Below are positions 6,611 to 14,490 of a stretch of DNA of 64,000 nucleotides, in pieces. The number at the start of each line of letters is the position of its first letter. Position 1 is the stretch's first letter. The notes below the pieces were generated by a model that saw only the letters and a program-made list of their open reading frames with translations, was not told the DNA's origin and made no database searches. The stretch is from Thermus antranikianii DSM 12462 (GTDB lineage: Bacteria > Deinococcota > Deinococci > Deinococcales > Thermaceae). A program made the position numbers and the translations under genes. The stretch lies in assembly GCF_000423905.1 (NCBI RefSeq), contig NZ_AUIW01000003.1:160650-224649 (forward strand), given 5' to 3'.

Positions 6611-6660
6611 CCTTCACCTCCTTGTGAAGGATTATAAACCCATTGTTCACAATCTGTCAA
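6611..6660 (-). promoter_or_regulatory. Consensus sigma-A promoter with nested palindromes for the DUF2089 operon
   Basis: On the minus strand TTGACA (6655-6660) and TATAAT (6631-6636) are separated by 18 bases, and both hexamers match consensus. The spacer contains ATTGT-GA-ACAAT. From about the +1 position there is CCTTCAC-AAGGAG-GTGAAGG (6611-6630), which encloses the ribosome site. TTGTGAA in the spacer and TTCACAA in the second palindrome are inverted copies. Two operator-like sites on such a strong promoter imply tight repression; the repressor is not known, and DUF2089 is the obvious candidate. Confidence 0.75.
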
Positions 6661-6676
6661 GTTAAGGTTTCCATAT

Positions 6677-7429
6677 CTAAAACCCCAGGCCCGAAGGATG
6701 GCGGGAACCCAGGAAAGGGGCACCGATGAAGGCGAAGAGCAAAAGGGCATAGGCCAGAAGGAGCAGGGCCATGCGCGGGTAGCCCTGAAGCCTCTCCTCA
6801 AGGAGGAAGTAAAGGGTGAGGCCGAGCCAGCCCAGGAGCACGGAGATCTCCTTGGGATCCAGGGCCAAAGGGCTACCGAAATACCCCCAGGCCCAGGCCA
6901 TACCGCTGGTCAGGCCCAAGGTGGCGGCCAGGTACCCCACCCGAAGGTAACCCTGCTCCAGCCGTCTCAGGCTCCAAAGGGGAGCGGAAAGCAGGGCTTT
7001 TTCCGGCACCGACCGCAGGCGCAGGTCCTGCATGGCGCACATCACCCCTGCCCCCACCCCCACCGCTAGGGCCAGGTAGGCCACCAGGAAGGCCCCGGCG
7101 TGCACCAGGGTAAGGAGGAGGGGCAGGCTTCCCCCCGGATGGGGCAGGGCCTTGAGGGCAAAAAGGCCAAGGAGCATGGCCAGGAGAACCAAGTAGCGGC
7201 GGAGAGGGGTAAGCCTCGGCCGAAGCAAGAGGCTCTCTCCCCGTAAGGCCAAAAGCCCCCCCAGGACCAAAGCGGGCTGGGCTGGACCCGAGAAAAACCC
7301 CTTAGCGAAGGCATCGGCCAAGGCAGCCCCCAGGTACAGAAAGGCCCCGAGGAAAAGCCCTCGAGGCCAGAACAACCCCACGGCCAAGAGGAGAACCCCC
7401 ACCAGAGCCAGCAGGGAAACCGCGGTCAT
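6677..7429 (-). CDS. CcsA/HemX-like membrane protein
   Basis: This is a polytopic membrane protein of 250 residues with about eight hydrophobic segments. It carries the degenerate tryptophan-rich signature of the CcsA/HemX family (GMAWAWGYFGSPLALDPKE, about 190-208). CcsA-type proteins handle heme during cytochrome c maturation, and HemX proteins next to hemA influence GluTR level. The ATG at 7429 overlaps the hemA stop (ATGA), and this arrangement favours HemX. An upstream in-frame start (7462) would lie inside hemA and is not needed. Confidence 0.8.
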   Translation of the reverse strand: MTAVSLLALVGVLLLAVGLFWPRGLFLGAFLYLGAALADAFAKGFFSGPAQPALVLGGLLALRGESLLLRPRLTPLRRYLVLLAMLLGLFALKALPHPGGSLPLLLTLVHAGAFLVAYLALAVGVGAGVMCAMQDLRLRSVPEKALLSAPLWSLRRLEQGYLRVGYLAATLGLTSGMAWAWGYFGSPLALDPKEISVLLGWLGLTLYFLLEERLQGYPRMALLLLAYALLLFAFIGAPFLGSRHPSGLGF

Positions 7430-8604
7430 AGCCGTGGGGGACGGAAGGCCAGAAGCGGGCACTCCCCAGGGCAGGGAGGTCCTTGGAGAAAATCCTTGGT
7501 TCGGGCCTTTACGGCCAAAATCCAGGGATGGGCCCTACGCCCCGCCTCCTTGTGCCAGGTAAGGGGATCGGCCTCCGGGTACTCCCGCACCACCTCCTTA
7601 TAGGCCAGGCCCTTCAGGGCCCGTATGGCCTCCCGCACCCGGTGGCCCGCATACCACTCCAGGTAGTCCCCAATGGCTCCCTCTATGAGGGCCTCCACCT
7701 TGGGCACCTCGCCCTGGCGGGCCTTGAGGTTCTTCTCCACCACCCGCCTTAGGTCGTCCAGGTTGTACAGGTAGGCCTGGGGTAGGCGGCCCACCCGGGG
7801 GTCGATGTTCCGGGGCAGGGCGATGTCGATGAGGAAAAGGGGCTTGGACCTCCTCGGCAGGTCCTCCGGGTGCACCAGGTAATGGGGGCTGGCGGCGGAA
7901 GCCACCACCAGGTCCGCCTGGCGCAGGACCTGGGGAAGGGCCTCGAGGCCATAGGCCTCCCCTGCAAACCGCTCCGCCAGGACCCTGGCCTTGTCCACCG
8001 TGCGGTTCACCACCAAAACCCGGCCTACCCCATGGGCCTTCAAGTGGGTAAGAAAGAGCTCCGCCATCTCCCCCGCCCCCAAAACCGCCACGGCAAGGCC
8101 CGTGAGGTCCCCGTACACCGCCAGGGCCAAGTCCAAGGCCGCGTAGGCCACGCTCACCGCTCCCGCCCCGATGCCGGTTTCGCTCCGGGCCCGCTTGCCC
8201 AGGGCGATGGCGGACTGGAAGGCCTTCTCCAAAAGGCTTTCCGTGGCCCCATATTTCCGGGCCAGGAAAAGGGCCTCCCGCACCTGCCCTAGGATCTGCG
8301 CTTCCCCCATCACCAAGGAGTCCAGGCCCGCCGCCACCCGAAAGAGATGCCGCAGGACCTCTATTCCCTCCTTCTGGTAAAGGTGGTGGGCCTCCACCCC
8401 ACGTGCAAGGAGGAGGGCTTTGGCCTCCTTAGGGCTCCCCACCCCGTAGATTTCCGTGCGGTTGCAGGTGGAAAGCACCACCGCCCTGCCCAGGGTGCTT
8501 AAAGCCGCCGGCAGGGCCACCGCTGGGTCCAGGGCCGCCCGCTCCCGCACCTCCACGGGGGCGGTCTTGTGGGAAAGGCCCACCAGGTAAAGGGGCAGGG
8601 CCAT
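7426..8604 (-). CDS. hemA: Glutamyl-tRNA reductase
   Basis: The enzyme reduces glutamyl-tRNA to glutamate-1-semialdehyde with NADPH, the first step of the C5 route to heme. The length of 392 residues is normal. The family start LVGLSHKTAPVEVRER is present, with nucleophile Cys47 in LSTCNRTEIY. The heme/substrate region MGEAQILGQVREA, Rossmann motif VLGAGEMAELF and C-terminal dimerisation helices follow. A TATACT -10 box lies 11 bases before the ATG with no good ribosome site, so the mRNA leader may be only a few bases. The hemX-like gene is translationally coupled downstream. Confidence 0.95.
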   Translation of the reverse strand: MALPLYLVGLSHKTAPVEVRERAALDPAVALPAALSTLGRAVVLSTCNRTEIYGVGSPKEAKALLLARGVEAHHLYQKEGIEVLRHLFRVAAGLDSLVMGEAQILGQVREALFLARKYGATESLLEKAFQSAIALGKRARSETGIGAGAVSVAYAALDLALAVYGDLTGLAVAVLGAGEMAELFLTHLKAHGVGRVLVVNRTVDKARVLAERFAGEAYGLEALPQVLRQADLVVASAASPHYLVHPEDLPRRSKPLFLIDIALPRNIDPRVGRLPQAYLYNLDDLRRVVEKNLKARQGEVPKVEALIEGAIGDYLEWYAGHRVREAIRALKGLAYKEVVREYPEADPLTWHKEAGRRAHPWILAVKARTKDFLQGPPCPGECPLLAFRPPRL

Positions 8605-8615
8605 AGTCTTTCGTC

Positions 8616-8621
8616 AGTATA
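8616..8621 (-). promoter_or_regulatory. -10 box of hemA
   Basis: TATACT on the minus strand lies 11 bases before the hemA ATG. No convincing -35 hexamer is seen at the expected distance. Confidence 0.4.
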
Positions 8622-8651
8622 CGCCACCCACGTAGGGACAAGTATCCCTCT

Positions 8652-8669
8652 TTAAGGGCTCACCCTTAA
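8652..8669 (-). terminator. Hairpin between hemD and hemA
   Basis: TTAAGGG-tgag-CCCTTAA forms a perfect 7-base stem just after the hemD stop and before the hemA -10 box. There is no T tract behind it, so it may be a weak terminator or an RNA-processing site. Confidence 0.3.
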
Positions 8670-8677
8670 CCGAAGGC

Positions 8678-9352
8678 CTATGAGAGCGCCCGAAGTATGG
8701 CCTGAAAAAGCCCTTCCAGGCCCGGCTTCGGTGCCTCCCACACGGCAAAGCCTAGCTGCCTGGCCTCTTCCGCCGTGCTGGGGCCGATGCAGGCCGCCTT
8801 GGGCCTCCTAGGGGTCTTCCGGGCGTAGGCCCTGGCGGCGCTTGGGCTGAAGAAGGCCACCACCTGGGCCCTTTCCAAAAGCGCCAGCTCCTCAGGGGAA
8901 AGCACCCTCTCCCGGGTAGCGTACACCTCCAATCGCTCCACCGCCACCCCTCGGGCCCAGAGGCCTTCCTCCAAATCCTTCCCCGCCAGATCCCCCGCCA
9001 CAAAGAGCACCCTTTGGGCCGGGGGAAAGGTTGCCGCCAGGTCCTTGGCCGTGGCCCGGGAAGGGACGAAGGCAGGGGATAGCCCCCCCTGGCGCAGCAC
9101 CTCCCCCGTTCCCTCCCCCACCGCCGCCACCTTGAGAAGGGGCCTTCCCACCTTTTCCCAGGCCCAAAGGAGCCTCTTAGCTCCCTCTTTGGAAGTGACC
9201 GCCACCCAGTCCGCTTGGAGGAGTCTTCCGGGAAGGACCTCGAGGCCCGGCAGGTCCACCTGCTCCAAAAGGGCCACCTCCGCCGCCTCAATCCCCAAGG
9301 CGCGGAGCCGGTCCAATAGCCCCTTATCCTTCCCGCGGGTGAGCAGGACCAC
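8678..9352 (-). CDS. hemD: Uroporphyrinogen-III synthase
   Basis: HemD cyclises hydroxymethylbilane to uroporphyrinogen III. The protein is 224 residues with low sequence identity to relatives, as usual for this family. The two-domain alternation is visible: VLLTRGKDKGLLDRL at the start, VAVTSKEGAKRLLWA near 50, VAAVGEGTGEVLRQGG near 75, FFSPSAARAYA near 167 and CIGPSTAEEARQLGF near 190. Its start lies 29 bases inside the carboxymuconolactone-decarboxylase-like gene, so the two are co-translated. hemA follows after 73 bases with its own probable promoter. Confidence 0.88.
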   Translation of the reverse strand: MVLLTRGKDKGLLDRLRALGIEAAEVALLEQVDLPGLEVLPGRLLQADWVAVTSKEGAKRLLWAWEKVGRPLLKVAAVGEGTGEVLRQGGLSPAFVPSRATAKDLAATFPPAQRVLFVAGDLAGKDLEEGLWARGVAVERLEVYATRERVLSPEELALLERAQVVAFFSPSAARAYARKTPRRPKAACIGPSTAEEARQLGFAVWEAPKPGLEGLFQAILRALS

Positions 9353-9689
9353 GGCCTTTAAGGACCTTGTGAAAGAGCTTCATGGCGGCCAACGCTCGAG
9401 GGAAACCCAGGAAAAGGGCGGACTGCAGGATGGTTTCCCGCACCTCCTCCTCGGTGGCGCCTACCCGTAAAGCCCCCTCCAGATGGGTGGCCAGCTCCTT
9501 GGGGCTACCCAGGGCGATCAGGGCGGTGATGGCCAGGAGTTCCCGGGTTTTGAGGTCCAGCCCTGGCCGGGCCAGGACCTCCTCGTAGGCGAAGTCCCGG
9601 ATGTAGCGGAAAAGATCCTCGTCCACCTCCTTCAGGCTTGCCTCAATGGCCCCTTGCTTCTCCCCCCAGATGGCCTGCCGCACGCTCAT
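9324..9689 (-). CDS. Carboxymuconolactone decarboxylase / AhpD-fold protein
   Basis: This is a single-domain protein of 121 residues. The CMD fold signature is clear: FAYEEVLARPGLDLKTRELL and then ALGSPKELATHLEGALRVGA, with the conserved His in THLEGAL. The AhpD CxxC redox pair is absent, so peroxidase-reductase activity is not expected. T. thermophilus has a structurally studied homologue of this type whose substrate is unknown. The ATG overlaps the upstream HAD stop (ATGA) and the 3' end overlaps hemD, which indicates an operon. Confidence 0.85.
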   Translation of the reverse strand: MSVRQAIWGEKQGAIEASLKEVDEDLFRYIRDFAYEEVLARPGLDLKTRELLAITALIALGSPKELATHLEGALRVGATEEEVRETILQSALFLGFPRALAAMKLFHKVLKGRGPAHPREG

Positions 9690-10345
9690 GGCAGGTAGTC
9701 TAACACCCCCTCCAGCCGGTGGAGGGCCTGGGGATTCTCCCCCAGGGGATCAAAGAGGAGGGGTTTAACCCCAGCCCCCTGAGCCCCGACCCAATCGGCC
9801 TCCGAGTCCCCCACGTGCACCGCCTCCTCGGGAGCCACGCCCAGGGCCTCGAGGGCCTCCTGGAAAAGCCTGGGATCGGGTTTGGCCACCCCGGAAAGGG
9901 CACTCACCGAAAGGTGCTGGAAGTAAGGTCTTAAGCCCACCACCTCCAGGATCTCCGGCAGGGTGGCATCCCAGTTGGACACCACCGCCAGGGCATAGCC
10001 CCGCTCCTTCAGGGCCTGTAAGGTGGCCTCGGCTCCGGGAACCACGGGCCAGAACCGGGGGTTCCTCCAGTTTTCCACCAGCTCCCGGCTCAGGGCCTCG
10101 GCGTGCTCCTCGAGGCCCATCCCTGTAAAGAGCCTGCGGTGGAACTCCCGCCAAAGCCCCAGGGCGGTTTCCAGATCCCGGGCCTTTAGGTGGTGGTCCT
10201 CATAGAAGCGAAATGCCGCCAAGGCTGCCGCCTTGGGATCCCTCCTGGGCTTAAGGCCCCGCTCCTCCAAAAAAGGCAGGAGCCAAAACCGGGGGCTTGC
10301 CAGGATGAGGGTGTTGCCCACGTCAAAGAGCACCGCCCGGGTCAT
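9686..10345 (-). CDS. HAD-IA family hydrolase lacking the Asp+2 acid/base
   Basis: The 219-residue protein has motif I FDVGNTL (Asp8), the Ser in VVSNWD, Lys in VAKPDPRLF and the acidic motif HVGDSEADWVGA, plus a helical cap. Motif I normally reads DxDGT; here the second Asp is Gly, so phosphatase turnover may be weak or altered. The substrate is unknown. On the minus strand TACACT lies 6 bases before the ATG with no ribosome site, which indicates a leaderless mRNA. It heads the HAD-CMD-hemD operon. Confidence 0.85.
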   Translation of the reverse strand: MTRAVLFDVGNTLILASPRFWLLPFLEERGLKPRRDPKAAALAAFRFYEDHHLKARDLETALGLWREFHRRLFTGMGLEEHAEALSRELVENWRNPRFWPVVPGAEATLQALKERGYALAVVSNWDATLPEILEVVGLRPYFQHLSVSALSGVAKPDPRLFQEALEALGVAPEEAVHVGDSEADWVGAQGAGVKPLLFDPLGENPQALHRLEGVLDYLP

Positions 10346-10430
10346 GAACCCAGTGTATACCCTGGCTTCTCTAAGGGGTGTCTAACCTCCACCTGCTATG
10401 GTTTTTATAGCAAAAGGGGAGTGGTAAGGC

Positions 10431-10991
10431 ATGCGATGGCTCGTATGGACCCTGGCATTGCTGGTTCCCAGCCTGGCCCAAAGCTTTGAGGTGGTTTCCG
10501 GGGAAGCCCGCTACCGGGTGCGGGAACAGCTGGCGCAGGTGGGCATCGCCGATGCCGTGGGCACCACCCAGGCGGTAAAGGGGCAGGTGGCCCTCCAGGG
10601 CACCAGGGCCACGGGGGAGTTCGTGGTGGACCTGAGGGAACTCCGAAGCGACCAGCAGCGGCGGGATAACTACCTCAGGCAAAACACCTTGCAAACGGAC
10701 CGCTTCCCCACCGCCACCTTCCGGCCCAAGGAGGTGAAGGGCCTTCCTAGCCCCCTGCCCCAAAGGGGCAGGTTCCCCGTGCAGGTGGTGGGGGACCTCA
10801 CCATCCGGGACGTGACCCAGGAGGTGGTGTGGGAGGGGGAAGTGGAGTTTTCGGGGGAAGAAGTGAGGGTTCGGCTCAAGACCGAGTTCCCCTTTGAACG
10901 GTTCCAGCTCACCCCGCCCCGGGTGCCCATCCTCCTCAGCGTGGAAAACCGCATCCGGCTGGAGGTGGACCTCAGCTTGAGGCGAAAATGA
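10431..10991 (+). CDS. YceI-family exported lipid-binding protein
   Basis: YceI proteins are periplasmic lipocalin-like barrels that bind polyisoprenoid chains, as shown for the T. thermophilus homologue. The predicted protein is 186 residues with a signal peptide (MRWLVWTLALLVPSLAQ). The mature part has the family features YRVREQLAQVGIADAVGTT, FVVDLRELRSDQQRRDNYLR, FPTATFRPKEV and GDLTIRDVTQEV. A GGGGAG ribosome site precedes the ATG. The gene is coupled by ATGA overlap to an exported intradiol-dioxygenase-like gene. Confidence 0.92.
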   Translation: MRWLVWTLALLVPSLAQSFEVVSGEARYRVREQLAQVGIADAVGTTQAVKGQVALQGTRATGEFVVDLRELRSDQQRRDNYLRQNTLQTDRFPTATFRPKEVKGLPSPLPQRGRFPVQVVGDLTIRDVTQEVVWEGEVEFSGEEVRVRLKTEFPFERFQLTPPRVPILLSVENRIRLEVDLSLRRK

Positions 10992-11566
10992 AACGGCGCA
11001 CCCTGTTAGGATTTTTCCTCTCCCTCCCCCTGGCGCGGGCCCAGTGCCCGCCCACCCCGCCCCTCACGGAAGGGCCCTACTACCTTAGGGAGGTACCCCG
11101 GCGGAGGGACCTGAGGGAAGGGCTTCCCGGAATCCCCCTTCGGCTTACCCTCCGGGTGCAGGACCGCACCTGCCAGCCCCTTGGGGGCGTGCGGGTGGAC
11201 CTCTGGCACACGGATGCCCTGGGGCGCTACTCGGGGGTGAACGCCCCCGGGGTCTTCTGCCGGGGCTGGCAGCCCACGGACCACCAGGGCCAGGTGGAGT
11301 TTCTCACCCTCTTTCCCGGCTGGTACCCAAGCCGTACCCCCCACCTGCACCTCCGGGTGGAGGCGGGAGGCAGAAGCTTCGCCACCCAGCTTTTCTTCCC
11401 CGAGGAAGTCCAGCGCCAGGTCTACGCCCAACCCCCCTACGCGGAAAGGGGGATGCCCCGGATCGGCAACCGCCAGGACATGCTCTTCCGGGCCGACCTC
11501 CTCCTGGCCCTGAAGCCCGAAGGGGAAGGTTACGGGGGAAGCTTCGTCCTTACCCTGCCCTTTTAG
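10988..11566 (+). CDS. Exported intradiol ring-cleavage dioxygenase-like protein
   Basis: The 192-residue protein resembles the catalytic beta fold of protocatechuate 3,4-dioxygenases: LTEGPYYL, VRVDLWHTDALGRYSG, then GWYPSRTPHLHLRV with the Tyr and two His expected to bind Fe(III). It starts with a signal of Tat-like type (MKRRTLLGFFLSLPLARAQ), so it acts outside the cytoplasm, unlike catechol-pathway enzymes. No aromatic-degradation genes lie nearby. The ATG overlaps the YceI stop. Substrate and role are unknown. Confidence 0.85.
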   Translation: MKRRTLLGFFLSLPLARAQCPPTPPLTEGPYYLREVPRRRDLREGLPGIPLRLTLRVQDRTCQPLGGVRVDLWHTDALGRYSGVNAPGVFCRGWQPTDHQGQVEFLTLFPGWYPSRTPHLHLRVEAGGRSFATQLFFPEEVQRQVYAQPPYAERGMPRIGNRQDMLFRADLLLALKPEGEGYGGSFVLTLPF

Positions 11567-11578
11567 TACCCTTAAGGC

Positions 11579-12889
11579 ATGGTCCCCCGTTACCAGACCC
11601 CCGAGATGGCCGAGCTATGGTCGGAGGAAAACCGCTACCGCATGTGGGCGTTGGTGGAAGCCTATGCCCTCGAGGCCTGGGAAGCCCTGGGCCAGGTGCC
11701 CAAAGGGCTTTCCCAAAGGCTTCTTGAGCACCTAAAGGAGCATCCCCTGGACGCCCGCTTCGCCCAGAGGGTGGCGGAGCTGGAGGAGGTCACCCGCCAC
11801 GACCTGGTGGCCTTCACCCGGGCCCTGGTGGAGTGGACCGGGGACGAGGAGGTGGGGCGCTACCTGCACCTGGGCCTCACCAGCTCGGACATCGTGGACA
11901 CCGCGCAAAACGCCCTTTTGGTGAGGGCCTTGGACCTGATCCTTGAGGAGCTACGCGAGGTCCAGGAGGAGCTCAAGCGCCTGGCCCTCCGCTACAAGCA
12001 CACCCCGGCCATCGCCCGCACCCACGGGGTCCACGCCGAGCCCACCAGTTTCGGCCTCCGCTTCCTGAGCTTTCACGCTGCCTTTGAGCGAGACAAGGAA
12101 AGGCTTAAGCGCGCTCAGAAGACCATCGGGGTGGCCATGATCTCGGGCTCGGTGGGCAACTACGCCCACGTTCCCCCAGAGGTGGAGGCCCACGTGGCCC
12201 GGCGGCTTGGCCTGAGCCCAGAACCCCTTTCCACCCAGGTGGTGCCCCGGGACCGGCACGCGGAGGTGCTGGCCGCCCTGGCCATCCTGGGGGGGAACCT
12301 GGAGCGGGTGGCGGTGGAGCTTCGCCACCTCCAGCGCACAGAGGTACTGGAAGCCCAGGAGCCTTTCCGGGAAGGCCAGACGGGAAGCTCCAGCATGCCC
12401 CACAAGAAAAACCCCGTGGGTTTGGAAAACCTCACCGGGATGGCCAGGCTCCTTCGGGGATACCTGGGCCCCTCCCTGGAAAACATCGCCCTGTGGCACG
12501 AAAGGGACATCTCCCACTCCTCCGTGGAACGGGTCATCCTCCCTGACGCCACCACCGCCAGCCACTACGCCCTGAGGCGGCTAAAGGGCATCCTGGAAGG
12601 CCTGGTGGTTTCTGAGGCAAACCTCAAGCGGAACCTGGACCTCACCCGGGGCCTGGTCTACTCCCAGCAGGTGCTGAACGCCCTCATCGCCCAGGGTCTT
12701 CCCCGGGACAGGGCCTACGCCATCGTGCAACGCAACGCTCTAAGAAGCTGGGAGGAGGGCCGAAGCCTCGCCGAGCTTTTGGAAGAGGACCCGGAAAACC
12801 CCCTAAAGGGGGAAAGGCTTAAGGCCCTCTTTGACCCTGCGCCCTTCCTAAAGCACGTGGACGCCATCTACGCCCGCTTTGGGCTTTGA
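11579..12889 (+). CDS. purB: Adenylosuccinate lyase
   Basis: PurB cleaves SAICAR to AICAR and adenylosuccinate to AMP. The protein is 436 residues, the normal length. Family landmarks in order are TSSDIVDTAQ (near 102), GRT-type loop ARTHGVHAEPTSFG (near 145), the flexible signature GSSSMPHKKNP (near 268-278, with the catalytic Ser region) and LWHERDISHSSVER. TACCCT lies 6 bases before the ATG and there is no ribosome site, so it is probably leaderless. The other purine genes follow after one unrelated minus-strand gene. Confidence 0.96.
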   Translation: MVPRYQTPEMAELWSEENRYRMWALVEAYALEAWEALGQVPKGLSQRLLEHLKEHPLDARFAQRVAELEEVTRHDLVAFTRALVEWTGDEEVGRYLHLGLTSSDIVDTAQNALLVRALDLILEELREVQEELKRLALRYKHTPAIARTHGVHAEPTSFGLRFLSFHAAFERDKERLKRAQKTIGVAMISGSVGNYAHVPPEVEAHVARRLGLSPEPLSTQVVPRDRHAEVLAALAILGGNLERVAVELRHLQRTEVLEAQEPFREGQTGSSSMPHKKNPVGLENLTGMARLLRGYLGPSLENIALWHERDISHSSVERVILPDATTASHYALRRLKGILEGLVVSEANLKRNLDLTRGLVYSQQVLNALIAQGLPRDRAYAIVQRNALRSWEEGRSLAELLEEDPENPLKGERLKALFDPAPFLKHVDAIYARFGL

Positions 12890-12900
12890 GGGGAAAACCG

Positions 12901-13464
12901 TTACCACAAAGGGGCCAGCTGGAGGGCGAAGCCCGGGAGTTCCGGTTCCAGGGAAAGGGTGTCCACACCCTCAAAGCGCTCCGGCTCCTTTCCCGGCCTG
13001 TACACCTCCACGGTCCGGGTGTAAGGGTCCACCAGCACCCCCAGGCGCGCTCCCTCCTTAAGGTAAAGGGCCATCTTGGCCCTGAGCTCCTCTATCCCTT
13101 GCGAGGAGGAACGCACCTCAAAGACCACGTCCGGAACCAAAGGAGGGAATCCTTCCTTCTCCTCCTCCGACAGAGCCTCCCACCGCTTTTTTTCCACCCA
13201 AGAAGCATCCGGGGACAGGATGGCCCCACCCGGTAGCTTGAACCCCGTGGAGGCGTCAAAGACCACCCCCAGACCCCTTTCCTCGTTCCAGCGGGCCAGC
13301 TGATACGCCAGCTGGAGGCTCCGCCGACCACTTTGCCCTCCTGTGGGACTCACCCAAAGCCTCCCCTCCGGCGACCGCTCAAACTGGTAGCCGGGATTGC
13401 GCTCCGAAAGCAGCCAAAGCTCCCTTTCCCCGATGGGGCGCAGAAGGTCCAGGGATAGGGCCAT
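12901..13464 (-). CDS. Uma2-family putative restriction-endonuclease-fold protein
   Basis: Uma2 (DUF820) proteins have a PD-(D/E)xK nuclease fold, are numerous in cyanobacteria and Thermus, and have no settled role. The protein is 187 residues. Catalytic candidates are Asp in LSPDASWVEKKRW and PDVVFEVRSSSQ, followed by KMALYLKEGARLGVLVDP. The ATG at 13464 has GAGGAAGG before it; an in-frame start at 13539 would reach into the purC start and is rejected. It lies convergent to purB and divergent from purC. Confidence 0.85.
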   Translation of the reverse strand: MALSLDLLRPIGERELWLLSERNPGYQFERSPEGRLWVSPTGGQSGRRSLQLAYQLARWNEERGLGVVFDASTGFKLPGGAILSPDASWVEKKRWEALSEEEKEGFPPLVPDVVFEVRSSSQGIEELRAKMALYLKEGARLGVLVDPYTRTVEVYRPGKEPERFEGVDTLSLEPELPGFALQLAPLW

Positions 13465-13509
13465 ACCTTCCTCATTGTGGCACCCTCCGGGCTTAAAATG
13501 AAGGCTGGA

Positions 13510-13525
13510 TGGGACCAAGGTCCCA
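13510..13525. promoter_or_regulatory. Palindrome in the purC leader
   Basis: TGGGACC-aa-GGTCCCA is a perfect 7-base inverted repeat 12 bases before the purC ATG, downstream of a TAAAAT box at 13494-13499. It is a candidate operator for the purine operon, or an RNA hairpin just before the GGAGG ribosome site. Confidence 0.4.
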
Positions 13526-13537
13526 AAGCGGAGGCAC

Positions 13538-14233
13538 ATGGAAAAGCTTTACGAGGGCAAGGCGAAAATCCTTTACCCGGAAGGGACCGACACCCTCAGG
13601 GTTTACTTCAAGGACGAGGCCACGGCCTTCAACGCGCAAAAGCGGGGCCTCATCCCTGGCAAAGGGGTGGTCAACAACAAGATCTCGGCAACCCTCTTCC
13701 GCTACCTGGAAGCCCACGGGGTGAAAACCCATTTCCTCGAGGAGCTCTCCGACCGGGAGATGCGGGTCCTACGGGTGGAGATCCTCCCCCTGGAGGTCAT
13801 CCTCCGCTTCAAAGCAGCGGGGAGCTTCGCCAAGCGCTACGGGGTGAAGGAGGGTACCCTCCTAAGGGTTCCCTTGGTGGAGTACTCCCTTAAAAGCGAC
13901 CCTCTGGGCGACCCCTTGATCTGCCCCGAGGCCATTTTGGCCCTGGGCCTGGCCACGGAGGAGGAGCTTTCCCAGGTGAAGGCCACCACCCTGAAGGTAG
14001 GAGAGCTATTGCGGAACTTCTTCGCCCAAAGGGGGCTGGACCTCATCGACTTCAAGCTGGAGTTCGGCAAAAGGAACGGGGAGATCCTTCTCGCCGACGA
14101 GATCTCTCCCGACACCATGCGCCTTTGGGACCAAAAGACGGGAGAGCCCATGGACAAGGATCGCTTCCGCAAGGATCTGGGAGGTGTGGAGGAAGCCTAC
14201 CAGGAGGTCCTTCGGCGGGTTCTAAGGGGGTAG
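13538..14233 (+). CDS. purC: SAICAR synthetase
   Basis: PurC joins CAIR and aspartate using ATP. It has 231 residues and the family landmarks KLYEGKAKILY (ATP loop, 3-13), KGVVNNKISATLFRYLE, EVILRFKAAGSFAKRYG and LADEISPDTMRLWD. The ATG at 13538 has GGAGG spaced correctly. It heads purC-purS-purQ-HAD-purL-purF; purS starts 2 bases after its stop. Confidence 0.96.
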   Translation: MEKLYEGKAKILYPEGTDTLRVYFKDEATAFNAQKRGLIPGKGVVNNKISATLFRYLEAHGVKTHFLEELSDREMRVLRVEILPLEVILRFKAAGSFAKRYGVKEGTLLRVPLVEYSLKSDPLGDPLICPEAILALGLATEEELSQVKATTLKVGELLRNFFAQRGLDLIDFKLEFGKRNGEILLADEISPDTMRLWDQKTGEPMDKDRFRKDLGGVEEAYQEVLRRVLRG

Positions 14234-14235
14234 CC

Positions 14236-14490
14236 ATGCCCAAGTACCAGGCCACCCTGCTCATTGAGCTCAAAGAAGGCATCCTGGACCCCCAGGGCCG
14301 GGCGGTGGAAGGGGTTTTGAAGGATCTGGGCCACCCCGTGGATTCGGTGCGGGTGGGGAAGGTCCTCGAGGTGGTCTTCCCCGCGGAAACCCTCCTGGAG
14401 GCGGAGGAGAAAGCCAGGGCCATGGGGAAGCTTTTGGCCAACCCGGTGATGGAGGTCTTCACCCTGGAGGCCTTAAAGGAACTCCCATGA
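14236..14490 (+). CDS. purS: FGAM synthetase subunit PurS
   Basis: PurS bridges PurQ and PurL in the three-part formylglycinamidine synthase. It is 84 residues, the usual small size, with [20 protein letters not shown] and the conserved [11 protein letters not shown] strand. It sits directly between purC and purQ, and its stop overlaps the purQ ATG (ATGA). Confidence 0.93.
   Translation: MPKYQATLLIELKEGILDPQGRAVEGVLKDLGHPVDSVRVGKVLEVVFPAETLLEAEEKARAMGKLLANPVMEVFTLEALKELP

Noticed and set aside
13465..13537. Purine riboswitch before purC
   Set aside because: The gap is 73 bases including the promoter, too short for the aptamer, and no conserved core is seen.
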